Positions 16,207 to 24,390 of a DNA stretch of 64,000 nucleotides are shown here, one piece after another. The stretch is from the NCBI GenBank assembly GCA_964409685.1, contig CAYPEJ010000005.1, forward strand, positions 1 through 64,000, written 5' to 3'. The DNA is from Clostridium_AI sp964409685. Its GTDB lineage: Bacteria > Bacillota > Clostridia > Lachnospirales > Lachnospiraceae. The notes below the pieces were generated by a model. The model did no database searches, was not told where the DNA came from, and was given only the letters and a program-made list of their open reading frames with translations. The translations under genes and the position numbers were made by a program. The stretch's first letter is position 1. Each line of letters begins with the position of its first letter.

Positions 16207-16239
16207 AAGTGTGCATCCTGCCCCTGCTTTTTAGGAGCT
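16207..16239 (+). repeat. Remnant of the right end of an interspersed repeat
   Basis: These 33 bases match 47842-47874 at 28 positions, including the uninterrupted core GCATCCTGCCCCTG. The left end of the repeat lies at 12362-12390 in the same orientation, so the ABC exporter operon sits between the two halves. Confidence 0.65.
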
Positions 16240-16280
16240 TTTTAATTCATCGGAAATATGGCGAGGTGGAATTTCCTATA

Positions 16281-16328
16281 AAAAAATCACCTATCATTAA
16301 GAAATATTTTCCTTTCTGATAGGTGATT
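16281..16328 (-). terminator. Terminator of the modular esterase gene
   Basis: A 12-bp perfect stem (16285-16296 and 16317-16328) is followed on the minus strand by seven T, 24 bp past the stop codon. Confidence 0.92.
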
Positions 16329-16352
16329 CTTCACTTATTTCCCTATTTGACT

Positions 16353-19118
16353 TTATTTCAAAAAGCTCGCTAGTGTATTACCTGATGTTCGAATTCCACT
16401 TGCTACAAGTGAGGCTACTGCGCTGGCACCTGTCTCTGTAAAATGTGTTTTATCTGTAGAAGTATCTGAGGATGAAATCATGTAATAGTAATACGCACTG
16501 TCGTATCCAATGGAATTCAAGTGATTTACCATCAATGTGTTTAGATCCACACATGTGATATTGTATTCATTTGCAATATCTTTCATTGCTTGGCAATATG
16601 CAGCATAACTGTTTACAAATTTTCCGTTGGAATAACTTCCAAGACTTAATGTCGTTGTTACAAGAATTGGTGTTGCACCTTTTGCTAATGCACCTTCAAC
16701 ATATTGTTTAATGTAATATTGGTATGTACCTTCACTTCCGTCTCCAACTGGTGCATAGCGTTCCTCATCGTTATAGTTTGCATCATTAATTGCAAATTGT
16801 ACAAGTAGGTAATCTCCTTCTTGTATGCTATTTAAAATCGTATCTAATCTTCCTTGTGTAATAAAACTCTTAGAACTACGACCTGCAATCGCATGATTGG
16901 AAACCGTTACGTTGGAGTTAAAATAATCTGCTAAATATGCTCCCCAACCTTGTTGTGGGTAATAACTTGCACGATATGTCTGGACAGTGGAATCCCCTGC
17001 AATATAAATTGTTGGTGTAGCAGATGTCGTATTTTGTGCAGCAGATGGTGATGGAGAAGGTTGTGTTGTAGTAGTACTGTTGCTGGATGTACTTCCTCCA
17101 TCGTAAGTTAATTCATAGTAATATGCGCTATTGTAAGTACCATTTGCTCCAAATCCAAAGGAAACAGTTGCATTTGCACTTATATTTTTATTCCAATCAA
17201 CACCTGTTAAAATGTAGTATTCGCCAGACTCTGTTACTGTTACATTCCAGCTTCCACTGATATCAAAATCTGCCTTCTTTACTTTTAACGACCAATTCTC
17301 TACCGTACTACTTCCTTTGTTCGTAAGGTCAAAACTTGCTGTATAACCTCCATCCCAGCTATTTACTGTTGTCGTAACAGTAACGGAACTACTAGTGGAT
17401 GGTGTTGTAGATGGTGCTACCGTTGGTGTTGCTGAGCTTGCTGTAGAAGGACTTGGAGATGGAGATGTTGTCGCAGACTGTGAAACTTCTTCCACATACC
17501 AATTTTGACAGGTTGCTCCATTTACTTCCCACTCTTGTACGTTCGCTCCACTGGATGTAGCGGCAGATGCAACTTCTACACAACTACTGTCTTGAGATAC
17601 TTTGGTACGAATTGTGTAGGTACCATCGCTATTTTTTACAAATTTAAATAGTTGTGCATCGCAATATGTATTCTGATAAATCTGCACATTTGTTCCATTG
17701 GCTGTAGCCCCATAACTTACATCTAATAAGTAAGTGTTGCCATCTCCTACTTGTGAGTAAAGATAATAATAACCAGAACCTGCGTGAACTAATTTCCATG
17801 TGTTATAGCTTGCAGCATTACTTGCACCCCATTGTTGTACATTTGTTCCATTCGCTGCTGTTCCACCTGCAACGTCCATATACAAGCCACTATTTGCATT
17901 TTTTAGCATAACAAGCTTGCCATTCAAAGATTCATCTCCTACAACTGTTGTAGCAGAATCATCACTTGAGTCTGTACTTGCCTTAACAAAGTTCACATCA
18001 TTTGCAACAAGTTCTGCTAAAATTTTAGCGCCATCACGATTTGGATGTAATCCATCTGCGATGAATAACGCTGTCGTAGCATCTTGTCCAATGGATTTAT
18101 AATAAGAAAATGCAAGATTAAATAAATCTACTACCTTGACATTTTGCTCACTTCCGATTTGGTCTAATGTAGTACCGTACCATCTACCTGTCAAATTCGG
18201 ATGTTGTGTTACGTCAGTTGCACGTCCTTGTTGTTTTACAAGAATTACAGTTGCACCTTTTGCTTTTGCTTGTTGTACCATAGCTGTGACAGTTTCATAA
18301 TATTCTGTCACATTTGAGTAATTGCTATCATTAATACCAATGGAAATAATGTAGTAATCGCCTTCTTTTAGGTACTTAAGTACAGATTCGAATTGACCAT
18401 AATCATAGAATCCTTTCGCATATTGTCCGCTGGATGCCATATTGCGAACATAGAGAGAAGAATCGATGTATTGATCTAAAACTTGTCCCCATCCACATTG
18501 TACGCTGGTGTCTAAAGGATAGTAATTACATACTGTAGAATCTCCACATAACCAAATTGTCTGTGGCATGGTTGGATCATCGGATAATTTTGTAATCTCT
18601 AATGCACTTAATGTAAATGCATATCCTTCTTTTCCTGCTGTACATAGGATATTAAGTTGTCCATCTGTTATTGGTAACTTAAATGAGGCTGTTGCATTAT
18701 TCCCTGTCATATTGATTACTTGAAATACACCTTCTGCAGCTACACTTGTTCTCGTTGTGTTTCCAAGGTAAACTGTTACCTCATAAAGACCATTACTTAA
18801 ATCCACATTAAAAGTGTTATTGCTTGTCATTCCTGATGTTGTAAATTGCACTGCATCACTTAATACACCACTTCCAGAAGCACTTACGTTTTTCATATTT
18901 GCTGGTGTCTGAAAACCGTATCCAAGAGAAGAACTGTATGCAGTTGATGCTGTGACTTGTGTGTAACCACTTACAGCGCCGCCATTTCCAAAGTCGAATT
19001 TAAGAGTATTACTTGCAGCAAATGTATTGCCTGAAAGGATACCGATAAATGCAACGAAAAATAGGATTGGTAGTGCCATAAGAAGCTTACTGCGTTTCAC
19101 TGTTTTTGGTTGGTTCAT
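16353..19118 (-). CDS. Secreted modular esterase with two SGNH domains, CBM13-like and CBM2-like modules
   Basis: A 921-residue exported enzyme. In order: signal peptide (1-35); a beta domain starting LKFDFGNGG like that in front of rhamnogalacturonan acetylesterases (36-183); SGNH domain 1 (186-383) with GDSTV (Ser194), GIND (Asn263) and DGLH (Asp355, His358); a ricin-type beta-trefoil/CBM13 region with three QxW-like repeats (398-545); a Ser/Pro/Thr linker; a CBM2-like module (577-674); a second linker; SGNH domain 2 (703-902) with GDSTV (Ser710), AIND (Asn778) and DKTH (Asp889, His892). Both triads look intact. It probably deacetylates pectin or xylan bound to plant cell walls. GGAGG 6 bases upstream sets the start. 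Confidence 0.9.
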   Translation of the reverse strand: MNQPKTVKRSKLLMALPILFFVAFIGILSGNTFAASNTLKFDFGNGGAVSGYTQVTASTAYSSSLGYGFQTPANMKNVSASGSGVLSDAVQFTTSGMTSNNTFNVDLSNGLYEVTVYLGNTTRTSVAAEGVFQVINMTGNNATASFKLPITDGQLNILCTAGKEGYAFTLSALEITKLSDDPTMPQTIWLCGDSTVCNYYPLDTSVQCGWGQVLDQYIDSSLYVRNMASSGQYAKGFYDYGQFESVLKYLKEGDYYIISIGINDSNYSNVTEYYETVTAMVQQAKAKGATVILVKQQGRATDVTQHPNLTGRWYGTTLDQIGSEQNVKVVDLFNLAFSYYKSIGQDATTALFIADGLHPNRDGAKILAELVANDVNFVKASTDSSDDSATTVVGDESLNGKLVMLKNANSGLYMDVAGGTAANGTNVQQWGASNAASYNTWKLVHAGSGYYYLYSQVGDGNTYLLDVSYGATANGTNVQIYQNTYCDAQLFKFVKNSDGTYTIRTKVSQDSSCVEVASAATSSGANVQEWEVNGATCQNWYVEEVSQSATTSPSPSPSTASSATPTVAPSTTPSTSSSVTVTTTVNSWDGGYTASFDLTNKGSSTVENWSLKVKKADFDISGSWNVTVTESGEYYILTGVDWNKNISANATVSFGFGANGTYNSAYYYELTYDGGSTSSNSTTTTQPSPSPSAAQNTTSATPTIYIAGDSTVQTYRASYYPQQGWGAYLADYFNSNVTVSNHAIAGRSSKSFITQGRLDTILNSIQEGDYLLVQFAINDANYNDEERYAPVGDGSEGTYQYYIKQYVEGALAKGATPILVTTTLSLGSYSNGKFVNSYAAYCQAMKDIANEYNITCVDLNTLMVNHLNSIGYDSAYYYYMISSSDTSTDKTHFTETGASAVASLVASGIRTSGNTLASFLK

Positions 19119-19168
19119 GTTTTTCCTCCTTTTGAAATTGTTTTTAATAAAATATGTAATACATAACA

Positions 19169-19213
19169 AGGTTAAAATATATGGCATCCAATTTTAACCT
19201 CAAGATAATTTTA
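19169..19213 (-). promoter_or_regulatory. Promoter -10 and 10-bp inverted repeat of the esterase gene
   Basis: A -10 like TAAAAT (19208-19213, minus strand) is followed at the expected transcription start by a perfect 10-bp inverted repeat (19169-19178 and 19191-19200, 12-nt spacer). It could be a repressor operator or a 5' stem-loop. No convincing -35 was found, which would suit activator control. Confidence 0.5.
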
Positions 19214-19242
19214 CCACAAAATAACAATTATAAAAAGAGAAG

Positions 19243-19296
19243 CATAAAAAACAACTGGGAAATTGTAAGATAATACTTACAATTTCCCAGTTGTTT
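19243..19296 (-). terminator. Terminator of the ZIP transporter gene
   Basis: A 21-bp perfect stem (19249-19269 and 19276-19296, loop of 6) overlaps the stop codon of the transporter gene and runs into TTTTTTATG on the minus strand. Confidence 0.93.
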
Positions 19297-20110
19297 ATCC
19301 TAATGTAACATCTAATATCATCATAATTAAAAAGCCAATGGTAAATCCAATGGTACCAAGCTTTGTTTTTTCATCTTGTTTCGCTTCTGGCACTAATTCT
19401 TCAATTACCACATAAAGCATAGCGCCCGCTGCAAATGATAAGAAATATGGTAATATTGGTTCTACAATCTCAGCTAGCAAAATAGTTATGATAGAGGCAA
19501 CTGGTTCTACAATTCCAGACAGCATTCCATATAAGAACGCCTTACCCTTGGTCTTTCCTTCGGCTTTTAATGGTAGAGATATAATCGCACCTTCAGGGAA
19601 ATTTTGAATGGCAATTCCTATGGCTAATACAAGGGCACCTAGAAATGTTACTGTACTGCTGTTGTGTAAAACTCCAGCAAATACAACACCGACTGCCATT
19701 CCTTCTGGTATGTTGTGAATGGTGACTGCCATCAATAACATTTGTGTCTTACTAAGTTCCTTCTTATGTTGTTTTCTTCTTCGAATAATGCGATACTTGC
19801 ATTTTTCACAATTGGATGTTTCAGGAAGAAGACAGATGTATGGGTCAATTTTGTCAATCAATATCAACATCGCCATACCAAGTAAAAATCCAACTGCTGC
19901 TGGGAGAAATGATAATTTTCCCATTCCTTCTGACATTTCTAAGCAAGGCATCAATAAGGACCATACAGATGCGGCTATCATAACCCCTGAGGCAACTCCT
20001 AATAACGTTTGTTGCACACGAGGCCTAATTTGCTTTTTCATGCAAAACACACAGGCGGAACCTAATGTAGTACCAATAAACGGTATTAAAACACCTATTA
20101 CATATTTCAT
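19295..20110 (-). CDS. ZIP family metal transporter (ZupT-like)
   Basis: A 271-residue membrane protein of the ZIP family, importing Zn2+ or other divalent metals. The metal-binding helices are clear: HNIPEGMAVGV and NFPEGAIISLPL, with the following GMLSGIVEPVAS. Eight hydrophobic segments are expected. The cytosolic loop between helices 3 and 4 carries a CEKC pair and a basic run (RRRKQHKKE), where ZIP proteins usually have a metal-binding histidine loop. The ATG at 20110 follows GAGGTGAG at 8 bases; the TTG one codon upstream is less likely. Downstream of TrpB2 with a 110-bp gap; no obvious functional link. Confidence 0.9.
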   Translation of the reverse strand: MKYVIGVLIPFIGTTLGSACVFCMKKQIRPRVQQTLLGVASGVMIAASVWSLLMPCLEMSEGMGKLSFLPAAVGFLLGMAMLILIDKIDPYICLLPETSNCEKCKYRIIRRRKQHKKELSKTQMLLMAVTIHNIPEGMAVGVVFAGVLHNSSTVTFLGALVLAIGIAIQNFPEGAIISLPLKAEGKTKGKAFLYGMLSGIVEPVASIITILLAEIVEPILPYFLSFAAGAMLYVVIEELVPEAKQDEKTKLGTIGFTIGFLIMMILDVTLG

Positions 20111-20222
20111 CAACTCGACTCACCTCACTATATCATATGAGGCTTTTGAATTTTGGGAATCATTTAGACGAGCTAATTTGTATTTACTTTCTTGACTTTT
20201 ATCTTAATTTTAATTCTATTGT

Positions 20223-21593
20223 CTATTTTACTTTTGGAAGTTTCTCAATACTAGCTTTAATTTCTTCATCCGTTGGAATGAAATCTTCCATAACGCCATC
20301 GTGGAATTTCTCATAAGCATACATATCAAAGTATCCTGTTCCAGTTAGACCGAATAAGATTGTCTTTTCTTCTCCAGTTTCTTTGCATTTCAACGCTTCA
20401 TCAATAGCTACGCGAATTGCATGACTACTTTCTGGTGCTGGTAAGATACCTTCTACTCTTGCAAATTCTTCTGCTGCTGCAAATACAGATGTTTGTTCTA
20501 CACTACGTGCTTCCATTAAACCATCTGCATATAATTGAGAAAGTGTGGTACTCATTCCATGATATCTTAATCCTCCTGCATGATTTGCAGATGGAATAAA
20601 TCCACTTCCCAAAGTATACATTTTAGACAATGGACAAACTTTTCCAGTATCACAGTAATCATAAGCATATACACCTCTTGTTAAACTTGGGCAAGATGCT
20701 GGTTCTACTGCGATAAATTGATAATTTCCTTCTCCTCTTAATTGTTCTCCCATAAATGGCGCAATTAAACCACCTAAGTTTGAACCACCACCAGCACAAC
20801 CGATAATCATATCTGGCTTTATGCCGTATTTATCCATAGCAATCTTAGATTCTAAACCGATAACAGATTGATGTAACATAACTTGGTTTAACACGCTTCC
20901 TAATACATAACGGTAACCTTCTTTGCTTGTGGCTGCTTCTACTGCTTCAGAAATAGCACATCCTAAACTTCCTGTTGTTCCTGGATGTTCCTCTAAAATT
21001 CGTTTTCCTACATTTGTTGTAGTAGATGGAGATGGGGTTACACTTGCCCCATAAGTTCTCATTACTTCACGACGGAACGGTTTTTGCTCGTAAGAGCATT
21101 TTACCATGTATACATGACAATCTAGGTCAAAATAAGAACACGCCATAGATAATGCTGTTCCCCATTGTCCTGCACCTGTCTCTGTAGTTACACCTTTTAA
21201 ACCTTGTTGTTTCGCATAGTAAGCTTGTGCAATGGCTGAGTTTAACTTATGACTTCCACTGGTATTATTTCCTTCAAATTTATAATATATCTTAGCTGGT
21301 GTACCCAACTTTTTCTCTAAACAATAAGCACGTACCAATGGTGATGGACGGTACATCTTATAAAAATTTCTGATTTCTTCTGGAATATCTATGTATGGAT
21401 TCTGATCATCTAATTCCTGTTTTACTAACTCATCACAAAATACTTTCCCTAACTCTTCTGCTGAGATTGGTTCTTGTGTGGCTGAACTTAATAAAGGTGC
21501 TGGTTTATTTTTCATATCAGCCCTAACGTTATACCACTGTTTTGGCATCTCACTTTCTTCTAAATAAATCTTGTAAGGTATCTCTTTGTTCAT
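20223..21593 (-). CDS. TrpB2-type tryptophan synthase beta-like protein
   Basis: A 456-residue PLP enzyme of the TrpB2 group, which condenses indole with serine or O-phosphoserine, or acts on related substrates. The PLP lysine is in SGSHKLNSA and the catalytic glutamate region is TETGAGQWG; the phosphate-binding loop is GCAGGGSN. It is longer at the N terminus than TrpB1 and lacks the TrpA contact region. No trpA or other trp gene is adjacent, so it either salvages indole or has another role. GGAGG 7 bases upstream fixes the start at 21593; a sigma-A promoter precedes it. Confidence 0.88.
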   Translation of the reverse strand: MNKEIPYKIYLEESEMPKQWYNVRADMKNKPAPLLSSATQEPISAEELGKVFCDELVKQELDDQNPYIDIPEEIRNFYKMYRPSPLVRAYCLEKKLGTPAKIYYKFEGNNTSGSHKLNSAIAQAYYAKQQGLKGVTTETGAGQWGTALSMACSYFDLDCHVYMVKCSYEQKPFRREVMRTYGASVTPSPSTTTNVGKRILEEHPGTTGSLGCAISEAVEAATSKEGYRYVLGSVLNQVMLHQSVIGLESKIAMDKYGIKPDMIIGCAGGGSNLGGLIAPFMGEQLRGEGNYQFIAVEPASCPSLTRGVYAYDYCDTGKVCPLSKMYTLGSGFIPSANHAGGLRYHGMSTTLSQLYADGLMEARSVEQTSVFAAAEEFARVEGILPAPESSHAIRVAIDEALKCKETGEEKTILFGLTGTGYFDMYAYEKFHDGVMEDFIPTDEEIKASIEKLPKVK

Positions 21594-21646
21594 ACTGCTT
21601 CCTCCATTCATTTTTTCATGTAAATTAAAGCCATATGTAATACATA

Positions 21647-21675
21647 ATTTTACCATTCTTTTTCCAGTTTTGCAA
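21647..21675 (-). promoter_or_regulatory. Promoter of the trpB2 gene
   Basis: TTGCAA (21670-21675) and TAAAAT (21647-21652) on the minus strand have 17-bp spacing. It is divergent from the thioesterase promoter. No T-box or trp leader structure was seen. Confidence 0.65.
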
Positions 21676-21707
21676 GGAAACTGCTCGAAAAATGTTGAAG
21701 TTTACTA

Positions 21708-21736
21708 TTTCACCAAATTGTTTTGTATGTTATGAT
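21708..21736 (+). promoter_or_regulatory. Promoter candidate of the thioesterase gene
   Basis: TTTCAC (21708-21713) and TATGAT (21731-21736) are 17 bp apart, 43 bp upstream of the start codon. Confidence 0.45.
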
Positions 21737-21778
21737 AAAAATAGAAAATTAGAAATATTTATAACGGAGGATAAAAAA

Positions 21779-22177
21779 ATGCAAAAACTAATTGAAGAGG
21801 CAAATATACAATTTTCTAAAGATACTTATGCAACAGAACTTTCGGGAGCTAAAATCGTAGAGATTACGGATGAACAAGTTACTTGTACCATGGAGATTAC
21901 ACCGAAACATATGAATGCCGCTGGTGGTGTTATGGGTGGTGCAATTTTTACATTGGCAGATTTTACATTTGCGGTTGCAGCAAATTTTAGGAAACATCTT
22001 ACGGTGTCATTACAAAGCCAGATTAGTTTTATAGGAGCTGCAAAAGGGAAACAGTTGATTGCAAAGTCACATTGTGTTAAGGAAGGGCAAACAACTTGTT
22101 TTTATGAAATTTATGTGACAGATGACCTTGAAAATATGGTTGCAAAAGTAAATATTACGGGATTTATTAAGAATTAA
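21779..22177 (+). CDS. PaaI-family hotdog-fold thioesterase
   Basis: A 132-residue cytosolic hotdog-fold protein of the PaaI/acyl-CoA thioesterase type, hydrolysing acyl-CoA thioesters. The family helix is recognisable as NAAGGVMGGAIFTLADFTFA, with the catalytic Asp in ADF, followed by the strands SLQSQISFIGAAKGKQLIAKSHCVKEGQ. The start at 21779 is fixed by GGAGG 8 bases upstream. It is one of only two plus-strand genes in the window, is divergent from trpB2, and ends at a terminator shared with the converging nucleoside transporter operon. The substrate is not predictable. Confidence 0.87.
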   Translation: MQKLIEEANIQFSKDTYATELSGAKIVEITDEQVTCTMEITPKHMNAAGGVMGGAIFTLADFTFAVAANFRKHLTVSLQSQISFIGAAKGKQLIAKSHCVKEGQTTCFYEIYVTDDLENMVAKVNITGFIKN

Positions 22178-22196
22178 AACTAGAGTACATATTAAG

Positions 22197-22245
22197 AAAA
22201 GGTTTTATAGAGTTGTTTCTATTAACTCCTCTACAAAACCTTTTT
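22197..22245. terminator. Terminator between converging thioesterase and nucleoside transporter genes
   Basis: A 16-bp stem with one mismatch (22197-22212 and 22229-22244) is followed by T on the plus strand and begins with AAAA, giving U-rich tails in both directions. Confidence 0.85.
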
Positions 22246-22287
22246 CCTATTCATACATAAATTCATTTCACATGTATGTAAATTTTA

Positions 22288-23298
22288 TTAACGTTCTTCT
22301 CTAAAATATGCATTTCCCAAACTTGCTGGCGGTTGATTTTCTAACTTATCTCGCTTGCTTGATTGAATCAATACAAAGATCGTAACTAGATACGGAAGCA
22401 TATTTACAAGTTCTTTTATGGCAGTATCCACGCCATGAATACTTTTTAGTCCTTCTGGAAGTCCTGGCATGTAAATGGACAAGATATATAATCCACCAAA
22501 TAGAAAGGAACCCCAAATCGCTCTACTTGGATACCACAATGCAAGAATAACTAAGGCAATGGCAAGCCATCCTCGATCCCCGAATCCATCGTTGGTCCAT
22601 GTTCCACCAAGATACTCCATTACAAAATGAAGGCCGCCTAATCCTGCAATCGCTGCTCCTGTTAAAGTAGCTGCATATTTATACTTCGTTACAGAGATTC
22701 CTGCTGCGTCAGCGGTTGCTGGGTCTTCTCCTACTGCTCTAAGATTTAAACCGATTCTAGTATTCTTTATAAAATAGGTCACTACAATGGCAAGAATCAC
22801 TGCAAGATACGTTAAGAATCCAAAGGAAAATACAAGTTCTCCTAACACTGGAATCTTGGAAAGCAATGGTACCTCTGCTTGATACGCTTTCGCTGTTGTT
22901 GCAACAGAGATCTGTCCGACACCACCTGCAAGTTTTGAGATAGAACCTCCAAAGAAGTTACCAAAACCTACACCAAAAGTTGTTAGTGCAAGCCCTACTA
23001 CATTTTGATTTGATCGTAGTGTAATCGTAAGAAAACTGTAGATAAATCCACCTAATGTTGCCGCCAATACCGCACAAAGGAAAGAAATTAGTAATCCTAC
23101 AAATCCATTAGGTGTACTTGCCTGTTTTTCATAGAAAAATGCTCCCATTAGACCTGCAATACCACCCATGTACATAATTCCTGGAATCCCAAGATTTAGA
23201 TTCCCTGATTTTTCTGTTACAATCTCCCCTGTTGCCCCGAACAATATCGGTATCCCCTGTGAGATTGCTTTCTGGATAAATGTAAATACTACTGCCAT
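22288..23298 (-). CDS. BMP-type nucleoside ABC transporter permease (NupQ/YufQ-like)
   Basis: A 336-residue membrane permease of the BPD/LivH-like superfamily, second permease of a purine nucleoside importer. Typical marks are GIPILFGATGEIVTEKSGNLNLGIPGIMYMGG at the N terminus (the family's EKSGxLNLG), the coupling region RAVGEDPATADAAGISV and GGTWTNDGFGDRGWLAIA. It starts at an ATG with a GGGGG site and follows the other permease directly with no gap. It is the last gene of a four-gene operon that reads binding protein, ATPase, permease, permease. Confidence 0.93.
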   Translation of the reverse strand: MAVVFTFIQKAISQGIPILFGATGEIVTEKSGNLNLGIPGIMYMGGIAGLMGAFFYEKQASTPNGFVGLLISFLCAVLAATLGGFIYSFLTITLRSNQNVVGLALTTFGVGFGNFFGGSISKLAGGVGQISVATTAKAYQAEVPLLSKIPVLGELVFSFGFLTYLAVILAIVVTYFIKNTRIGLNLRAVGEDPATADAAGISVTKYKYAATLTGAAIAGLGGLHFVMEYLGGTWTNDGFGDRGWLAIALVILALWYPSRAIWGSFLFGGLYILSIYMPGLPEGLKSIHGVDTAIKELVNMLPYLVTIFVLIQSSKRDKLENQPPASLGNAYFREER

Positions 23299-24390
23299 CT
23301 ATTCTTCCCCCTTTCCTGTTCGACTTCGTTTCAGTTTGTATTGGATGAAGAACTCACATCCAATTAGGAAAAATAGAATAATTCCTGTGATAATATCTGA
23401 AGCATTTTTATTAAGACCAAACTGACTAGCAATCTGCACGGAGCCTTGTTGCATAAATACAAGAAATGCAGATACGATTATCATGATAAACGGATTAAAT
23501 TTTGACATCCACGCTACGATAATTGCCGTAAAACCACGACCTCCTGCGGTACTCGTAGAAATAGTATGACTAGACCCACTTACAATTACTGCTCCTGCAA
23601 GTCCGCAAATCGCACCAGATAACATTACGGTTCGCAAAATAATCTTCTTTACATTCATACCAGAATACTTTGCTGTATCTTCACTTTCTCCGACAACTGC
23701 AATTTCATATCCTTGCTTACTATATTTTAGATAAAGATACATTCCAATTGTAAGAAGCAAGGTAATGATAACCGTTAATATCTGTTGTTGACCGAAAATC
23801 TCTGGAAACCAACCACTTTGTGTATCACCATTGATAATTCCTACTGTATTTGAACCAATTGGATGTTCCCAAAATGCAATACAGATTAAAACTAACTGCA
23901 TCGCTACATAATTTAACATAAGGGTAAATAGTGTTTCATTTGTATTATATTTTGCTTTAAATATCGCTGGTATCAGTCCCCAGATTAATCCTGCGATGCT
24001 GCTTACGATTAGGATTAAAATCACTAATAACCAAGAAGGAATGGCATCGCCTATGTAAATCATAAGTGCTGCTGCGGAAAGTCCACCTACTAACACTTGA
24101 CCTTCTGCGCCGATATTCCAGAAACGCATTTTGAATACTGGTGCTAGACCGATGGAAATCAAAAGTAACGTCATCGTTTCTCTTATGGTAACCCAAATAC
24201 GTCGTTCCGTTCCAATGGCTCCATCTATGATTCCTTCATAGACTTCAATGGGATTCTGACCTGTTATAATGACAATGACAAGGGCACATACCAGTAATGA
24301 CAGAATCACAGCACCCAAGCGAATAACTAGAGCTTTCCAAGGTGAAATGGTATCTCGTTTCGTCATACGAATAAATGGTTCTTTTGTCAT
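23299..24390 (-). CDS. BMP-type nucleoside ABC transporter permease (NupP/YufP-like)
   Basis: A 363-residue permease, first of the two in the nucleoside importer. It has a long N-terminal cytosolic lead before helix 1, the segment FWNIGAEGQVLVGGLSAA characteristic of the family, and the coupling motif VVGESEDTAKYSGMNVKKI. About nine to ten helices are expected. Its ATG overlaps the stop codon of the ATPase gene (ATGA), indicating tight coupling, and the next permease starts immediately after its stop. Confidence 0.93.
   Translation of the reverse strand: MTKEPFIRMTKRDTISPWKALVIRLGAVILSLLVCALVIVIITGQNPIEVYEGIIDGAIGTERRIWVTIRETMTLLLISIGLAPVFKMRFWNIGAEGQVLVGGLSAAALMIYIGDAIPSWLLVILILIVSSIAGLIWGLIPAIFKAKYNTNETLFTLMLNYVAMQLVLICIAFWEHPIGSNTVGIINGDTQSGWFPEIFGQQQILTVIITLLLTIGMYLYLKYSKQGYEIAVVGESEDTAKYSGMNVKKIILRTVMLSGAICGLAGAVIVSGSSHTISTSTAGGRGFTAIIVAWMSKFNPFIMIIVSAFLVFMQQGSVQIASQFGLNKNASDIITGIILFFLIGCEFFIQYKLKRSRTGKGEE

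Noticed and set aside
19719..20195. A plus-strand open frame of 158 codons across the ZIP transporter gene
   Set aside because: Antisense shadow of a membrane protein gene; no ribosome site or family match.
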